Shown here: piece by piece, positions 1 through 5,524 of the stretch | Layout of the letters: every line of letters starts with the position of its first letter | Position numbering within the stretch: position 1 is the stretch's first letter | Origin: Candidatus Bathyarchaeota archaeon | Lineage (GTDB): Archaea; Thermoproteota; Bathyarchaeia; Bathyarchaeales; Bathyarchaeaceae | NCBI GenBank assembly: GCA_029883255.1 | Contig: JAOUJL010000083.1 | Location: 1 to 6,691, forward strand | Direction: 5' to 3' | DNA: 6,691 bases | The notes under the pieces: model-generated | The model's database searches: none | What the model was told of the DNA's origin: nothing | The model's input: the letters and a program-made list of their open reading frames with translations, nothing else | Program-made: the position numbers and the translations under genes

Positions 1-129
1 ACTGTCGCCGACGAGGATTAGATCTATGCTTATCTCGTCAAGTATTTTTGCTACTTGATAGTCGTAAGCCGTTAACATTACGATTTTTTCTTTACCCTTT
101 TTTCGCCTAATCCTTTCTTGGAATTCCAT
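1..129 (-). CDS. panB: 3-methyl-2-oxobutanoate hydroxymethyltransferase, N-terminal part (runs off left edge)
   Basis: PanB transfers a hydroxymethyl group from 5,10-methylene-tetrahydrofolate to 2-oxoisovalerate, giving 2-dehydropantoate, the first committed step toward pantoate and CoA. Only the first 43 residues are visible; the frame is open to the window edge. They show the two family landmarks of this region: [12 protein letters not shown] (residues 19-30) and LILVGDS (37-43), whose Asp is a Mg2+ ligand in known PanB structures. The ATG at 129 is preceded by a GGGAGG Shine-Dalgarno six bases upstream. The start lies inside the 3' end of the reductase gene (23-bp overlap), so the two are probably translationally coupled. 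It is the last visible gene of the CoA operon, and its product feeds the reductase encoded just upstream. The identification rests on a short but very characteristic N-terminus. Confidence 0.9.
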   Translation of the reverse strand, partial: MEFQERIRRKKGKEKIVMLTAYDYQVAKILDEISIDLILVGDS

Positions 130-1015
130 TTTTATCCTCCCTGAATTTCGCTAAGCATACAAGCGTCTCGTTCACCGGTGTTTTGATGTGATGTTTTCTA
201 CCCAGCTCAACTACCTTTCCGTTTAGAAAATCAATCTCAGTTCTCTTACCCTTCACTATGTCTTGATACATAGAAGAAAAATTCGTATACGTGGAGATTT
301 TCTCGTCAATTTTTTCCTCCAAATGTTCGGGAAAGGTGATTCCTTCAGCTTTTCCGACTTCAACGCATTCCTTGACAATTTTGTGTCGAACAGTTCTCAA
401 CGAATCGGCAACGATTTCATAATTTTTAACTTGGAAGATGGCGGATAACGGGTTTGCTACGCAGTTGACAATCACCTTGTTCCATACTTCCTTTTTGATG
501 TCGTTAGAAAGCCTTGTCTTTAGCATGCATCCATTGAAAATCTTCACTATTTTCTTCGCAACTTCATTCTGCTCAATAGTTGTTTCTCCGTTCCAAAATC
601 TTATTTTTCCGGGTTCAAAGAATTCAGCCGCCATTGCTGTTATACCCCTTAAAATTGTGGCTTCGTCGCCAGCCGCACGTTTGACGATTTCTTCGTTTCC
701 GAGCCCGTTCTGCAAGATCAGAATAATCGTGTCTTTTTTGAGAAGGTTTTTGGTTTTTTCAACGGTTTTTGCCAGGTCATATGCCTTTGTTGTTAGAATG
801 ATTAGCGTTTTTTCGGGTATTTCATGGATTTCGGTGTCAGCCCTAAGATAGAAAGTTTCGTTTGTGTCTCCGGAAATTGTCAAGCCCTTCGAAATCACGG
901 CCTTCACGTGGGCCTTGTTTCCAATCAACGCTACGTCATTTCTTTTAGAGAGGAAAGCTCCATAGACGCTTCCGATGGCACCAGCGCCTAAAACAAAGAT
1001 TTTGTCAACGTTCAT
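107..1015 (-). CDS. panE: 2-dehydropantoate 2-reductase (ketopantoate reductase)
   Basis: NADPH-dependent reduction of 2-dehydropantoate to (R)-pantoate in the cytoplasm, the step after PanB. The 302-residue protein is normal for the ApbA/PanE family. It starts with a Rossmann nucleotide-binding loop, GAGAIG (residues 10-15). LQNGLGNEE (101-109) carries the conserved Asn103. Next come W-N-K with the likely catalytic Lys180, NPLSAI (188-193), and the C-terminal signature SSMYQD...TEIDFLNG (237-256) with Glu250 and Asn255 that bind substrate. I chose the ATG at 1015: GGAGG (1025-1029) stands nine bases upstream, whereas it directly abuts the in-frame ATG at 1024. The frame also stays open to a TTG at 1057, but that would add 14 non-conserved residues. 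The gene overlaps the preceding ligase gene by 11 bp and panB by 23 bp. It supplies pantoate to the pantoate kinase encoded first in the operon. Related reductases share the fold, but the pathway context makes this assignment strong. Confidence 0.93.
   Translation of the reverse strand: MNVDKIFVLGAGAIGSVYGAFLSKRNDVALIGNKAHVKAVISKGLTISGDTNETFYLRADTEIHEIPEKTLIILTTKAYDLAKTVEKTKNLLKKDTIILILQNGLGNEEIVKRAAGDEATILRGITAMAAEFFEPGKIRFWNGETTIEQNEVAKKIVKIFNGCMLKTRLSNDIKKEVWNKVIVNCVANPLSAIFQVKNYEIVADSLRTVRHKIVKECVEVGKAEGITFPEHLEEKIDEKISTYTNFSSMYQDIVKGKRTEIDFLNGKVVELGRKHHIKTPVNETLVCLAKFREDKNGIPRKD
136..141 (-). promoter_or_regulatory. Shine-Dalgarno sequence of panB
   Basis: GGGAGG on the minus strand, six bases before the panB ATG, lying inside the coding sequence of the reductase. 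It fixes the panB start and indicates that this gene is translated as an internal cistron rather than from a leaderless mRNA. Confidence 0.75.
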
Positions 1016-1808
1016 GTTTTTCATCCTCCAAGGCAAGGTAACCGCCTTCTTCAGCAAGTTTTGAAAGCCTTTCTTTGATTGAGGTCATGGATTCAGCTAG
1101 GTTTTTTTCGTTGTCAAAGTTAAGCAGGATTTCATGGCACTTCTTTACGTCTTGCTTCAGTTTTCTTGCTATTTCCACGAGTTTCGGTATCGCCCTTACA
1201 ACGTTGTCAACTATGGTGATTGTCGCTTTCTGCGCTGTTCGAGAAAGAGGATTTAGATCTATTGCTATCACTGTTTTGCCCATCTTAACAAGGGCTTCTG
1301 TTCTGTCCCCGTCCTCCAACGGCACCAAAACCACATCAGCCAAAAGTATACCCCGTGGATCTACACGTCTCCTTTCGCTTCCCAACTCCAGAATCTTTGC
1401 AGAAGCATCCTCACCTACCCCCAAAACCTCATGGGCACCAGCCTTTTCCAGCAACTTCTTGATTGACATTTCTCTCTCAAGCGATCTATAGAACAGATTG
1501 ACCTCAATTCTCGCTTTTGTAACATTGGCTAGCTCTACTATCTCTTCGGCCACCAAGGCTGCTGTGTTTCCGTTAACAGAGACAACTGCTCTCTCAGCTG
1601 TCAAAAGTGCCGATGCAGCTGCCTTTATAGCTTTTGAGGCTGTTTTGGCTGTTTTCTCGCCTGTCAGGTAGTCGAAGGCTTCTCCCCGACCGTGGGCTAT
1701 AAGGCCAGCAGTTGCCACTACACCTTCGCTGAAGTGTTCAATTAGTCTTTCTCGTATTCGAAGAGATTCTGCTCTCGGATGTTCTGGCGGAATCTTGATA
1801 CTTTTCAT
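1005..1808 (-). CDS. 4-phosphopantoate--beta-alanine ligase (archaeal phosphopantothenate synthetase)
   Basis: Archaea-specific enzyme that joins 4-phosphopantoate to beta-alanine with ATP, releasing AMP and pyrophosphate, to make 4'-phosphopantothenate. It takes the place of bacterial PanC acting before phosphorylation. The 267-residue product is collinear with the family formerly called DUF137: IPPEHPRAESL (6-16), the hallmark GLIAHGRGEAFDYLTGEKT (35-53), SVNGN (77-81), EVNLFYR (102-108), VPLEDGDRTEAL (162-173), IDLNPLSRTA (183-192) and VDNVVRA (200-206). All the blocks I associate with ATP and substrate binding are present. The last 45 residues or so are charged and helical and look less conserved. 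The ATG overlaps the pantoate kinase stop in an ATGA arrangement (4 bp), suggesting coupled translation of two consecutive pathway enzymes. A second Met at residue 241 is internal and irrelevant to the start. Confidence 0.96.
   Translation of the reverse strand: MKSIKIPPEHPRAESLRIRERLIEHFSEGVVATAGLIAHGRGEAFDYLTGEKTAKTASKAIKAAASALLTAERAVVSVNGNTAALVAEEIVELANVTKARIEVNLFYRSLEREMSIKKLLEKAGAHEVLGVGEDASAKILELGSERRRVDPRGILLADVVLVPLEDGDRTEALVKMGKTVIAIDLNPLSRTAQKATITIVDNVVRAIPKLVEIARKLKQDVKKCHEILLNFDNEKNLAESMTSIKERLSKLAEEGGYLALEDEKHER
1025..1029 (-). promoter_or_regulatory. Shine-Dalgarno sequence deciding the reductase start
   Basis: GGAGG on the minus strand within the 3' end of the ligase gene. Its nine-base spacing to the ATG at 1015 favours that codon over the ATG at 1024, which it touches, and over the TTG at 1057, which lies upstream of it. 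Confidence 0.7.
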
Positions 1809-2719
1809 TTAAGTAGTCGTGCTCCTTTAAAGTCGATTCCGCTGACAATGATTCTTCCCTCTGAACAGTAATTACGGAAAACCTTGAGAAGTTCTTCAAG
1901 GTATTCTTCTTCAACTAGAGTGAATGCGGATTCTCCGAACATCTGCATGCTGCAGATGAACTCAGTCTCATCAGCTGCACTTAGTGTTCTCCTTATTCTC
2001 TCAGTTATCAATCCTACATGCTCTGCGAATTGGCGCGAAAACTTCATGAAATTGGTAACATTCGGCTCCTCAATCAGCCCATCAACGAGTTTTCCGCCAA
2101 AATTGTTTATGCGCCTTCGGATTTTCTCGTCTGTTAGAAACTTTTTTGTGGACAACGAGCCGAAGGTTAGGGAAGCCACTACATAGTCTTTCGGAACCGG
2201 CACATTTTTTATTTCGCCGATTCCTGGCGCTCCAGGCTTAACTCTTATTTCTACACCGCCGAAAGTTTCGGCGATCACCGTGCCGAGTCCCGTTTTACAT
2301 TCAACTTCAGCCATGTGTGCAAGCTGAGCAGCCTCTATTTTAGATATGCCCAAGCCAAACACATCATTTAATGCTAGGGCTAAACCTAGTGCTGCAGCTC
2401 CGCTGGTGCCGAATCCAGCACCTGTTGGAACTTCAATATGATGTTTGACAATAATCTCGAAGTTTTCCATTTCTTTAAACCGTGAAAGAAAGGAGTCTAC
2501 AACGTGTTTGGAGACTTCTGCAGAATTTGAAGCGGAACCATTGATCTTAACTTGTAGAGAGCTTTTCAAGGCTTCACTCACCTTCACGACGGTTTCCACT
2601 CCTCGGCTTAGTGAAACGCCAGCCCCCAGGGAACCGGCATATAAAGAGTTTGCTGGGTGATCAAGTATTTGGAAGAAGCCTGTAATGTGGCATGGTGAGA
2701 AAGCCCTAGCCTCTTTCAT
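1805..2719 (-). CDS. Pantoate kinase (GHMP kinase family)
   Basis: Phosphorylates (R)-pantoate to 4-phosphopantoate with ATP, the archaea-specific step before the ligase encoded immediately downstream. Taking the ATG at 2719 gives 304 residues. FSPCHITGFF (7-16) matches the N-terminal block typical of archaeal pantoate kinases. The GHMP phosphate-binding loop is PTGAGFGTSGAAALG (98-112), followed by ECKTGLGTV (140-148) and a GG pair at 154-155. The remainder fits the GHMP C-terminal domain. The frame stays open to a TTG at 2758, which would add 13 residues with no family resemblance. The TATA-like boxes at 2780-2797 would place the mRNA start at about 2757-2767, at or barely upstream of that TTG, so the ATG is preferred; I see no Shine-Dalgarno before it. 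It is the first gene of the CoA operon. GHMP kinases are diverse, but the N-terminal block and the ligase neighbour make pantoate kinase the clear choice. Confidence 0.92.
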   Translation of the reverse strand: MKEARAFSPCHITGFFQILDHPANSLYAGSLGAGVSLSRGVETVVKVSEALKSSLQVKINGSASNSAEVSKHVVDSFLSRFKEMENFEIIVKHHIEVPTGAGFGTSGAAALGLALALNDVFGLGISKIEAAQLAHMAEVECKTGLGTVIAETFGGVEIRVKPGAPGIGEIKNVPVPKDYVVASLTFGSLSTKKFLTDEKIRRRINNFGGKLVDGLIEEPNVTNFMKFSRQFAEHVGLITERIRRTLSAADETEFICSMQMFGESAFTLVEEEYLEELLKVFRNYCSEGRIIVSGIDFKGARLLK

Positions 2720-2779
2720 ATTCGACGCCTGAACATTAAAGTTGCAGGAAAAGGCCAAGATAAGAATTCTGTATGGATT

Positions 2780-2797
2780 GTTTAAACACGTTTAAAC
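2780..2797 (-). promoter_or_regulatory. Candidate promoter/operator of the CoA operon: two GTTTAAAC boxes
   Basis: Two identical 8-bp palindromes, GTTTAAAC, at 2780-2787 and 2790-2797, separated by two bases. Each contains TTTAAA, a plausible archaeal TATA box. Initiation 25 or so bases downstream would fall at about 2757-2767, leaving a leader of roughly 40-50 bases to the kinase ATG. The doubled palindrome could also be a site for a dimeric regulator. The location between the integrase remnant and the first operon gene fits; function is inferred. Confidence 0.45.
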
Positions 2798-2831
2798 TCT
2801 ATGGTCTTTTCACTGAACCATACTAAATTTG

Positions 2832-3107
2832 TTATTTGCGTTTTCTGAAGATTTTGCCTCCGTCATCGTATTCACCTGTCACATATTCGAATCCTACTTC
2901 TGCAAGCTGGCACGCTTCTCCACTGTTGGTTGCTACTCTTACAGTGAAATCGTCATCTGTGTTGTTGAATAAGGCTTTTTCCAAGTCTATGTAAATTAAC
3001 GTGTTCTGAATGCTTTTGTGTCCTAGAAGTTTCTGCACATACAGAATATCCTTTGTTCTATGGTATTCCGTTGTGGCTTTCCAATGTCTGAAAGTTCGCG
3101 CGCGATA
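2832..3107 (-). pseudogene. Tyrosine recombinase (integrase) C-terminal remnant
   Basis: The minus-strand frame reads through the C-terminal catalytic core of an archaeal tyrosine recombinase. RARTFRHWKAT carries the second catalytic Arg, QKLLGHKSIQNTLIYID carries the LGH histidine and the nucleophilic Tyr, and a tail ends in the basic stretch FRKRK. The frame continues without stop to about 3152, but resemblance ends near 3107, where the sequence becomes the reverse strand of a dockerin region. The N-terminal DNA-binding half and the first catalytic Arg are absent from the window, and the only available start is a GTG at 3038 inside the core. That start would leave 68 residues lacking the RHW block. 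I therefore call it a 5'-deleted remnant rather than a small gene. It points to a former integrated element or recombinase locus here. Its stop (TAA at 2832-2834) lies just upstream of the CoA operon promoter region. Confidence 0.8.
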
Positions 3108-3113
3108 GCTATC
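3097..3113. repeat. CG alternation plus 10-bp palindrome at the remnant junction
   Basis: CGCGCGCG (3097-3104) runs straight into the perfect palindrome GATAGCTATC (3104-3113). This sits where the integrase homology (to the left) gives way to dockerin sequence (to the right). Alternating CG is conspicuous against the AT-leaning surroundings. It may mark the breakpoint; no function is claimed. Confidence 0.5.
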
Positions 3114-3115
3114 CT

Positions 3116-3322
3116 TTGATATACCCGTATGATTTTGTTCCCAAGCTCGATGTCAATGAGGATGGAATCGTAAACATAGTTGACATTGCAGCAGTAGCCA
3201 AGGCTTATGGTTGCAAATCTGGGGATCCAAACTGGAGCCCAATAGTAGACATGGATCTAAACGAAGAAATTAACATAATTGACATATCTACGGCAGCAAA
3301 AGACTATGGAAAAACATTCTAA
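3116..3322 (+). pseudogene. Orphan type I dockerin domain, C-terminal remnant of a secreted protein
   Basis: Sixty-eight codons from a TTG encode two consecutive dockerin repeats. LDVNEDGIVNIVDIAAVAKAYG has calcium-ligand positions D12, N14, D16 and D23, and VDMDLNEEINIIDISTAAKDYG has D45, D47, N49, E51 and D56. The linker PNWSPI is of the archaeal type. The frame remains open upstream only to a TGA at 3089-3091, and there is no signal peptide, Shine-Dalgarno or other domain. Dockerins normally form the C-terminus of large exported proteins, so this is most likely the 3' end of a gene whose body was lost at the same junction that truncates the integrase. The TAA at 3320-3322 may be the original stop. 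The second loop has Glu in place of the usual Gly after Asn49, so its calcium binding may be weaker. Expression as an independent mini-protein is possible but would leave it inside the cell. Confidence 0.72.
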
Positions 3323-3420
3323 CAAACTCTTTGTAGAAATAGGAGATTGATCCAAAAGCTTTATTTGAAAATTCAACGACAAAGTATTTGGAAGATGTTA
3401 CTGGAAGATTGTTTCACAAG

Positions 3421-3427
3421 TTTTATC
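3421..3427 (+). promoter_or_regulatory. Weak candidate TATA box for the beta-helix protein
   Basis: TTTTATC lies 42 bases before the ATG at 3469, at a distance that would give a leader of roughly 20 bases. Nothing else in the 146-bp gap 3323-3468 looks like a gene or hairpin. The match to archaeal box A is only moderate. Confidence 0.25.
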
Positions 3428-3468
3428 TTCTACGAATTGTATACTAGGAGAACAAAGAAGGGAAAAAA

Positions 3469-5223
3469 ATGGAAAAAAAGATTGTGTTAACGATCTGTGG
3501 GTTGCTGTTATCAACATGTCTTCTAAATGTTGCGACATATAACCTGATTAGCCTGTCCTCTCCTGAAGCGACTGTTAGTGTGAGCCCTCCACATACACCA
3601 GCACAAATTTGCGACACATTCGAAATAAACATTACAGTGACTGATTGTGAGAATCTCTTTAGGTTCGAAATTGTCCTCTATTACGACGGGGAGCTTTTAG
3701 AATTTCTAGAGGCAAAATCCGGCCCGCGCGCGTGCGACTGGTTTACCAAAACCGAAGTTGAAGAAGGAGGTTTGTATGTTAACTTGACATTGATAGCAGA
3801 ATTTGAGGAAACAATGAAAGAAAGCAGCGGCATATTGGCAATAATCAAATTCAAATGCATTAAAGTGGGTGAAGGGGGATTTGATTTTTTGAAGTGCGAA
3901 CTCCAGGAAGATTTTCCGCACGACGATATCCCATCCGGCTTTGAGCGCGGTACCTACAGAGTAACCGAAATAGTGAATGAAAAAGTACTATACGAGGACT
4001 ACACATTGTGTACGGATGTAAATTTTCCTGGGTACCATCTCTTCACCATAAATGCGAGTAACGTTGAGTTAGACTTAAATAGCCATACAATTAACAACAC
4101 TGCAGAAAAGGGCTATGCTGTCGTCGTACTTGAAGGTAGAAGTAACGTAACCATCAAGAATGGCGTGATAACGAATTTTCAATACGGCATTGAAATACAA
4201 TCTGGGTGTAGCAACATCAACATCATCAACGTCACGGTTTCTAATTCATCTGAGACAGCTATAAACATAGTGGATTCCCACAACGTTCATGTCTGCAATA
4301 ACATTGTGTCGTACAACATGAAGGAGGGTATCTTGCTAAACAAGTGTAGTCACTCTGAAGTCAGCCGCAATCTGCTGTCAAAAAACGAAGCTTATGGGAT
4401 TTACATGAAGGATTCCGTGAATAACAATATTAGCCACAACACAATTTCAGACAACTATGCGCTCGACCCGGACAAGCGTGAGTCTGGTGGAATCCGTATA
4501 TATTATTCTGGGCAAAACACCATTTTCAACAACAACTTCATCAATAACACACAATTTTTAACAACAACAACACCAAATCATTTTGAAATTTCAGGTGGAG
4601 TCAAGTCGCAGAATGCTTGGGATTGGAGTTATCCGTATGGAGGAAACTACTGGGATGATTACGATGGTGTCGACGAGTTTTCTGGTACATATCCGCAGAA
4701 CGTGACAGGACCTGACGGAATATGGGACAGACCATACTACCTTAATGGATATAATCAAGACGAGTATCCGCTTATGAATCGATACAACACGACGCTTAAA
4801 ATATTTGAATTTGCGTGGAAAGTCAAATATCAAACACCTAACATGACAAGCGAGCCAAAGGAGATATGTTGTCCAGTTGCTGTTTTCAGTGACTCCTCTA
4901 TAACAGACTTCAGCTTCAATAGAACTCTCAGATATCAGATAAGCTCTAAAGTTAGCAATGGCACCTTCTGTAAGGTAATAGTTCCTAAGGAGTTACTTTA
5001 CGGTGCCTTCACCGTTCTCATCGACGACATCCTTACACCTTCAATCTTAGATTGGGACGAAAACCAAGTCTTCATAAACGTTACTTACACCGAAGGTAAC
5101 CACAACATCAAAATTAAGGGACAAATAACAATCATCGGCGACTTAACGGGCGACGGAAAGGTTGGCATTCGGGACATCGCTATGGCAGTCAAAAACTTCG
5201 GGGTGCAACAACTTCAAGACTAG
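3469..5223 (+). CDS. Secreted cohesin-like / NosD-type beta-helix protein with a terminal half-dockerin
   Basis: A 584-residue exported protein of unknown substrate. Residues 1-30 form a signal peptide (MEKK, then a hydrophobic core). Residues 34-167 resemble a cohesin domain: VSVSPPHTPAQICDTFEINI, then FRFEIVLYYDGELLEFLEA and a SSGILAIIKFKC strand. Residues 185-445 are a right-handed parallel beta-helix of about 22-residue turns (YGIEIQSGCSNINIINVTVS is one), ending in the NosD-like block GGNYWDDYDG...YNQDEYPLM. Residues 447-553 are a beta-rich region. At the end, GDLTGDGKVGIRDIAMAVKNFG (557-578) is one dockerin repeat with ligand positions D558, T560, D562 and D569. The usual second repeat is missing. 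There are many N-x-S/T sequons and about ten cysteines after the signal, but no transmembrane anchor. LSTC at 14-17 is a poor lipobox. AGAAGGG seven bases before the ATG is a weak ribosome site. Such helices often bind or cleave polysaccharide, but no catalytic residues can be assigned. The domain boundaries are mine by eye. Confidence 0.85.
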   Translation: MEKKIVLTICGLLLSTCLLNVATYNLISLSSPEATVSVSPPHTPAQICDTFEINITVTDCENLFRFEIVLYYDGELLEFLEAKSGPRACDWFTKTEVEEGGLYVNLTLIAEFEETMKESSGILAIIKFKCIKVGEGGFDFLKCELQEDFPHDDIPSGFERGTYRVTEIVNEKVLYEDYTLCTDVNFPGYHLFTINASNVELDLNSHTINNTAEKGYAVVVLEGRSNVTIKNGVITNFQYGIEIQSGCSNINIINVTVSNSSETAINIVDSHNVHVCNNIVSYNMKEGILLNKCSHSEVSRNLLSKNEAYGIYMKDSVNNNISHNTISDNYALDPDKRESGGIRIYYSGQNTIFNNNFINNTQFLTTTTPNHFEISGGVKSQNAWDWSYPYGGNYWDDYDGVDEFSGTYPQNVTGPDGIWDRPYYLNGYNQDEYPLMNRYNTTLKIFEFAWKVKYQTPNMTSEPKEICCPVAVFSDSSITDFSFNRTLRYQISSKVSNGTFCKVIVPKELLYGAFTVLIDDILTPSILDWDENQVFINVTYTEGNHNIKIKGQITIIGDLTGDGKVGIRDIAMAVKNFGVQQLQD

Positions 5224-5252
5224 AAAAGAAACAACAAAACTATACTTCCCTC

Positions 5253-5290
5253 TTTTTTCTTACAACGATTTCTGTTTTCTTCGTTCTTTT
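5253..5290 (+). terminator. T-rich archaeal-type terminator
   Basis: About 30 bases after the beta-helix stop codon, the plus strand has a T6 run (5253-5258) and further TTTT tracts up to 5290, with no stable hairpin. Oligo-T runs alone can terminate archaeal RNA polymerase, so this fits an end for the upstream transcript. Confidence 0.45.
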
Positions 5291-5472
5291 ATGCATTTCA
5301 CTAAACTCCAAAAAAGTATTCCAATGAATAGAATAGAACATTGAGATATACCAGAGTGATAATGTCGTTCATAAAAGCAACATAAGAAAGCTCGCGCTCC
5401 TTAAAATTGTTGTACGCGTGTGGGCAAATGCAGCATTTTATGAAACCTAAAGCCTCAGCTTTTTCGAGTTAC

Positions 5473-5479
5473 TTAAATA
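5473..5479 (+). promoter_or_regulatory. TATA box of the riboflavin kinase/regulator gene
   Basis: TTAAATA in the context ACTTAAATAC matches the archaeal box A pattern. Initiation 25 or so bases downstream falls at about 5500-5505, giving a 20-25-base leader that includes GGGGGA at 5506-5511 before the ATG at 5525. Confidence 0.55.
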
Positions 5480-5487
5480 CGCAATGC

Positions 5488-5504
5488 TTCACTTTTAAAG
5501 TGAA
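5488..5504 (+). promoter_or_regulatory. Perfect inverted repeat, candidate RbkR operator
   Basis: TTCACTTT-T-AAAGTGAA: two perfect 8-bp arms around one base, starting nine bases after the TATA box and covering the expected transcription start. A repressor bound here would block initiation. The downstream gene encodes a winged-helix protein fused to riboflavin kinase, a class known in archaea (RbkR) to regulate riboflavin genes and its own gene, so autoregulation is a natural reading. I cannot compare the site with published operator motifs from memory with certainty. Confidence 0.55.
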
Positions 5505-5524
5505 CGGGGGAAACGAGCTTCATA

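Larger units (their letters stand above)
5224..5524. other. Intergenic region between the beta-helix gene and the riboflavin kinase
   Basis: A 301-bp stretch without a credible gene. It begins with pyrimidine-rich runs that could end transcription of the beta-helix gene, has a featureless AT-rich centre, and ends with the TATA box and inverted repeat of the kinase gene. A short hairpin, AAAGC-CTCA-GCTTT (5449-5462), sits 10 bp before the TATA box and is too small to interpret. I found no tRNA-like fold or repeat array. Confidence 0.6.

Noticed and set aside
438..1491. Long plus-strand open frames opposite the reductase and ligase genes (438-851 and 1075-1491).
   Set aside because: They lie antisense to strongly conserved enzymes, encode no recognisable motif and have no promoter or ribosome site; they are by-products of the codon pattern of the real genes.
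2832..3038. Reading the integrase remnant as an intact 68-residue gene from the GTG at 3038.
   Set aside because: The catalytic Arg-His block continues upstream of that codon in the same frame, so the GTG is internal to a truncated recombinase.
3343..3444. A 34-codon stop-free stretch between the dockerin remnant and the beta-helix gene.
   Set aside because: It follows a TAG directly, has no usable start codon and resembles no family I know; a run this short is expected by chance.
3510..3525. Possible lipoprotein signal (LSTC) in the beta-helix protein.
   Set aside because: Thr before Cys is atypical for a lipobox and the hydrophobic segment continues past it; an ordinary secretion signal fits better.
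5162..5344. A plus-strand frame overlapping the end of the beta-helix gene, considered as a frameshifted second dockerin repeat.
   Set aside because: Its translation contains no calcium-loop pattern after position 5223, so it neither completes the dockerin nor looks like a gene.
5449..5462. Small hairpin AAAGC-CTCA-GCTTT considered as a terminator or riboswitch (for example an FMN element) before the riboflavin kinase.
   Set aside because: A five-pair stem upstream of the TATA box is not transcribed with the kinase gene, and none of the conserved FMN-riboswitch structure is present.
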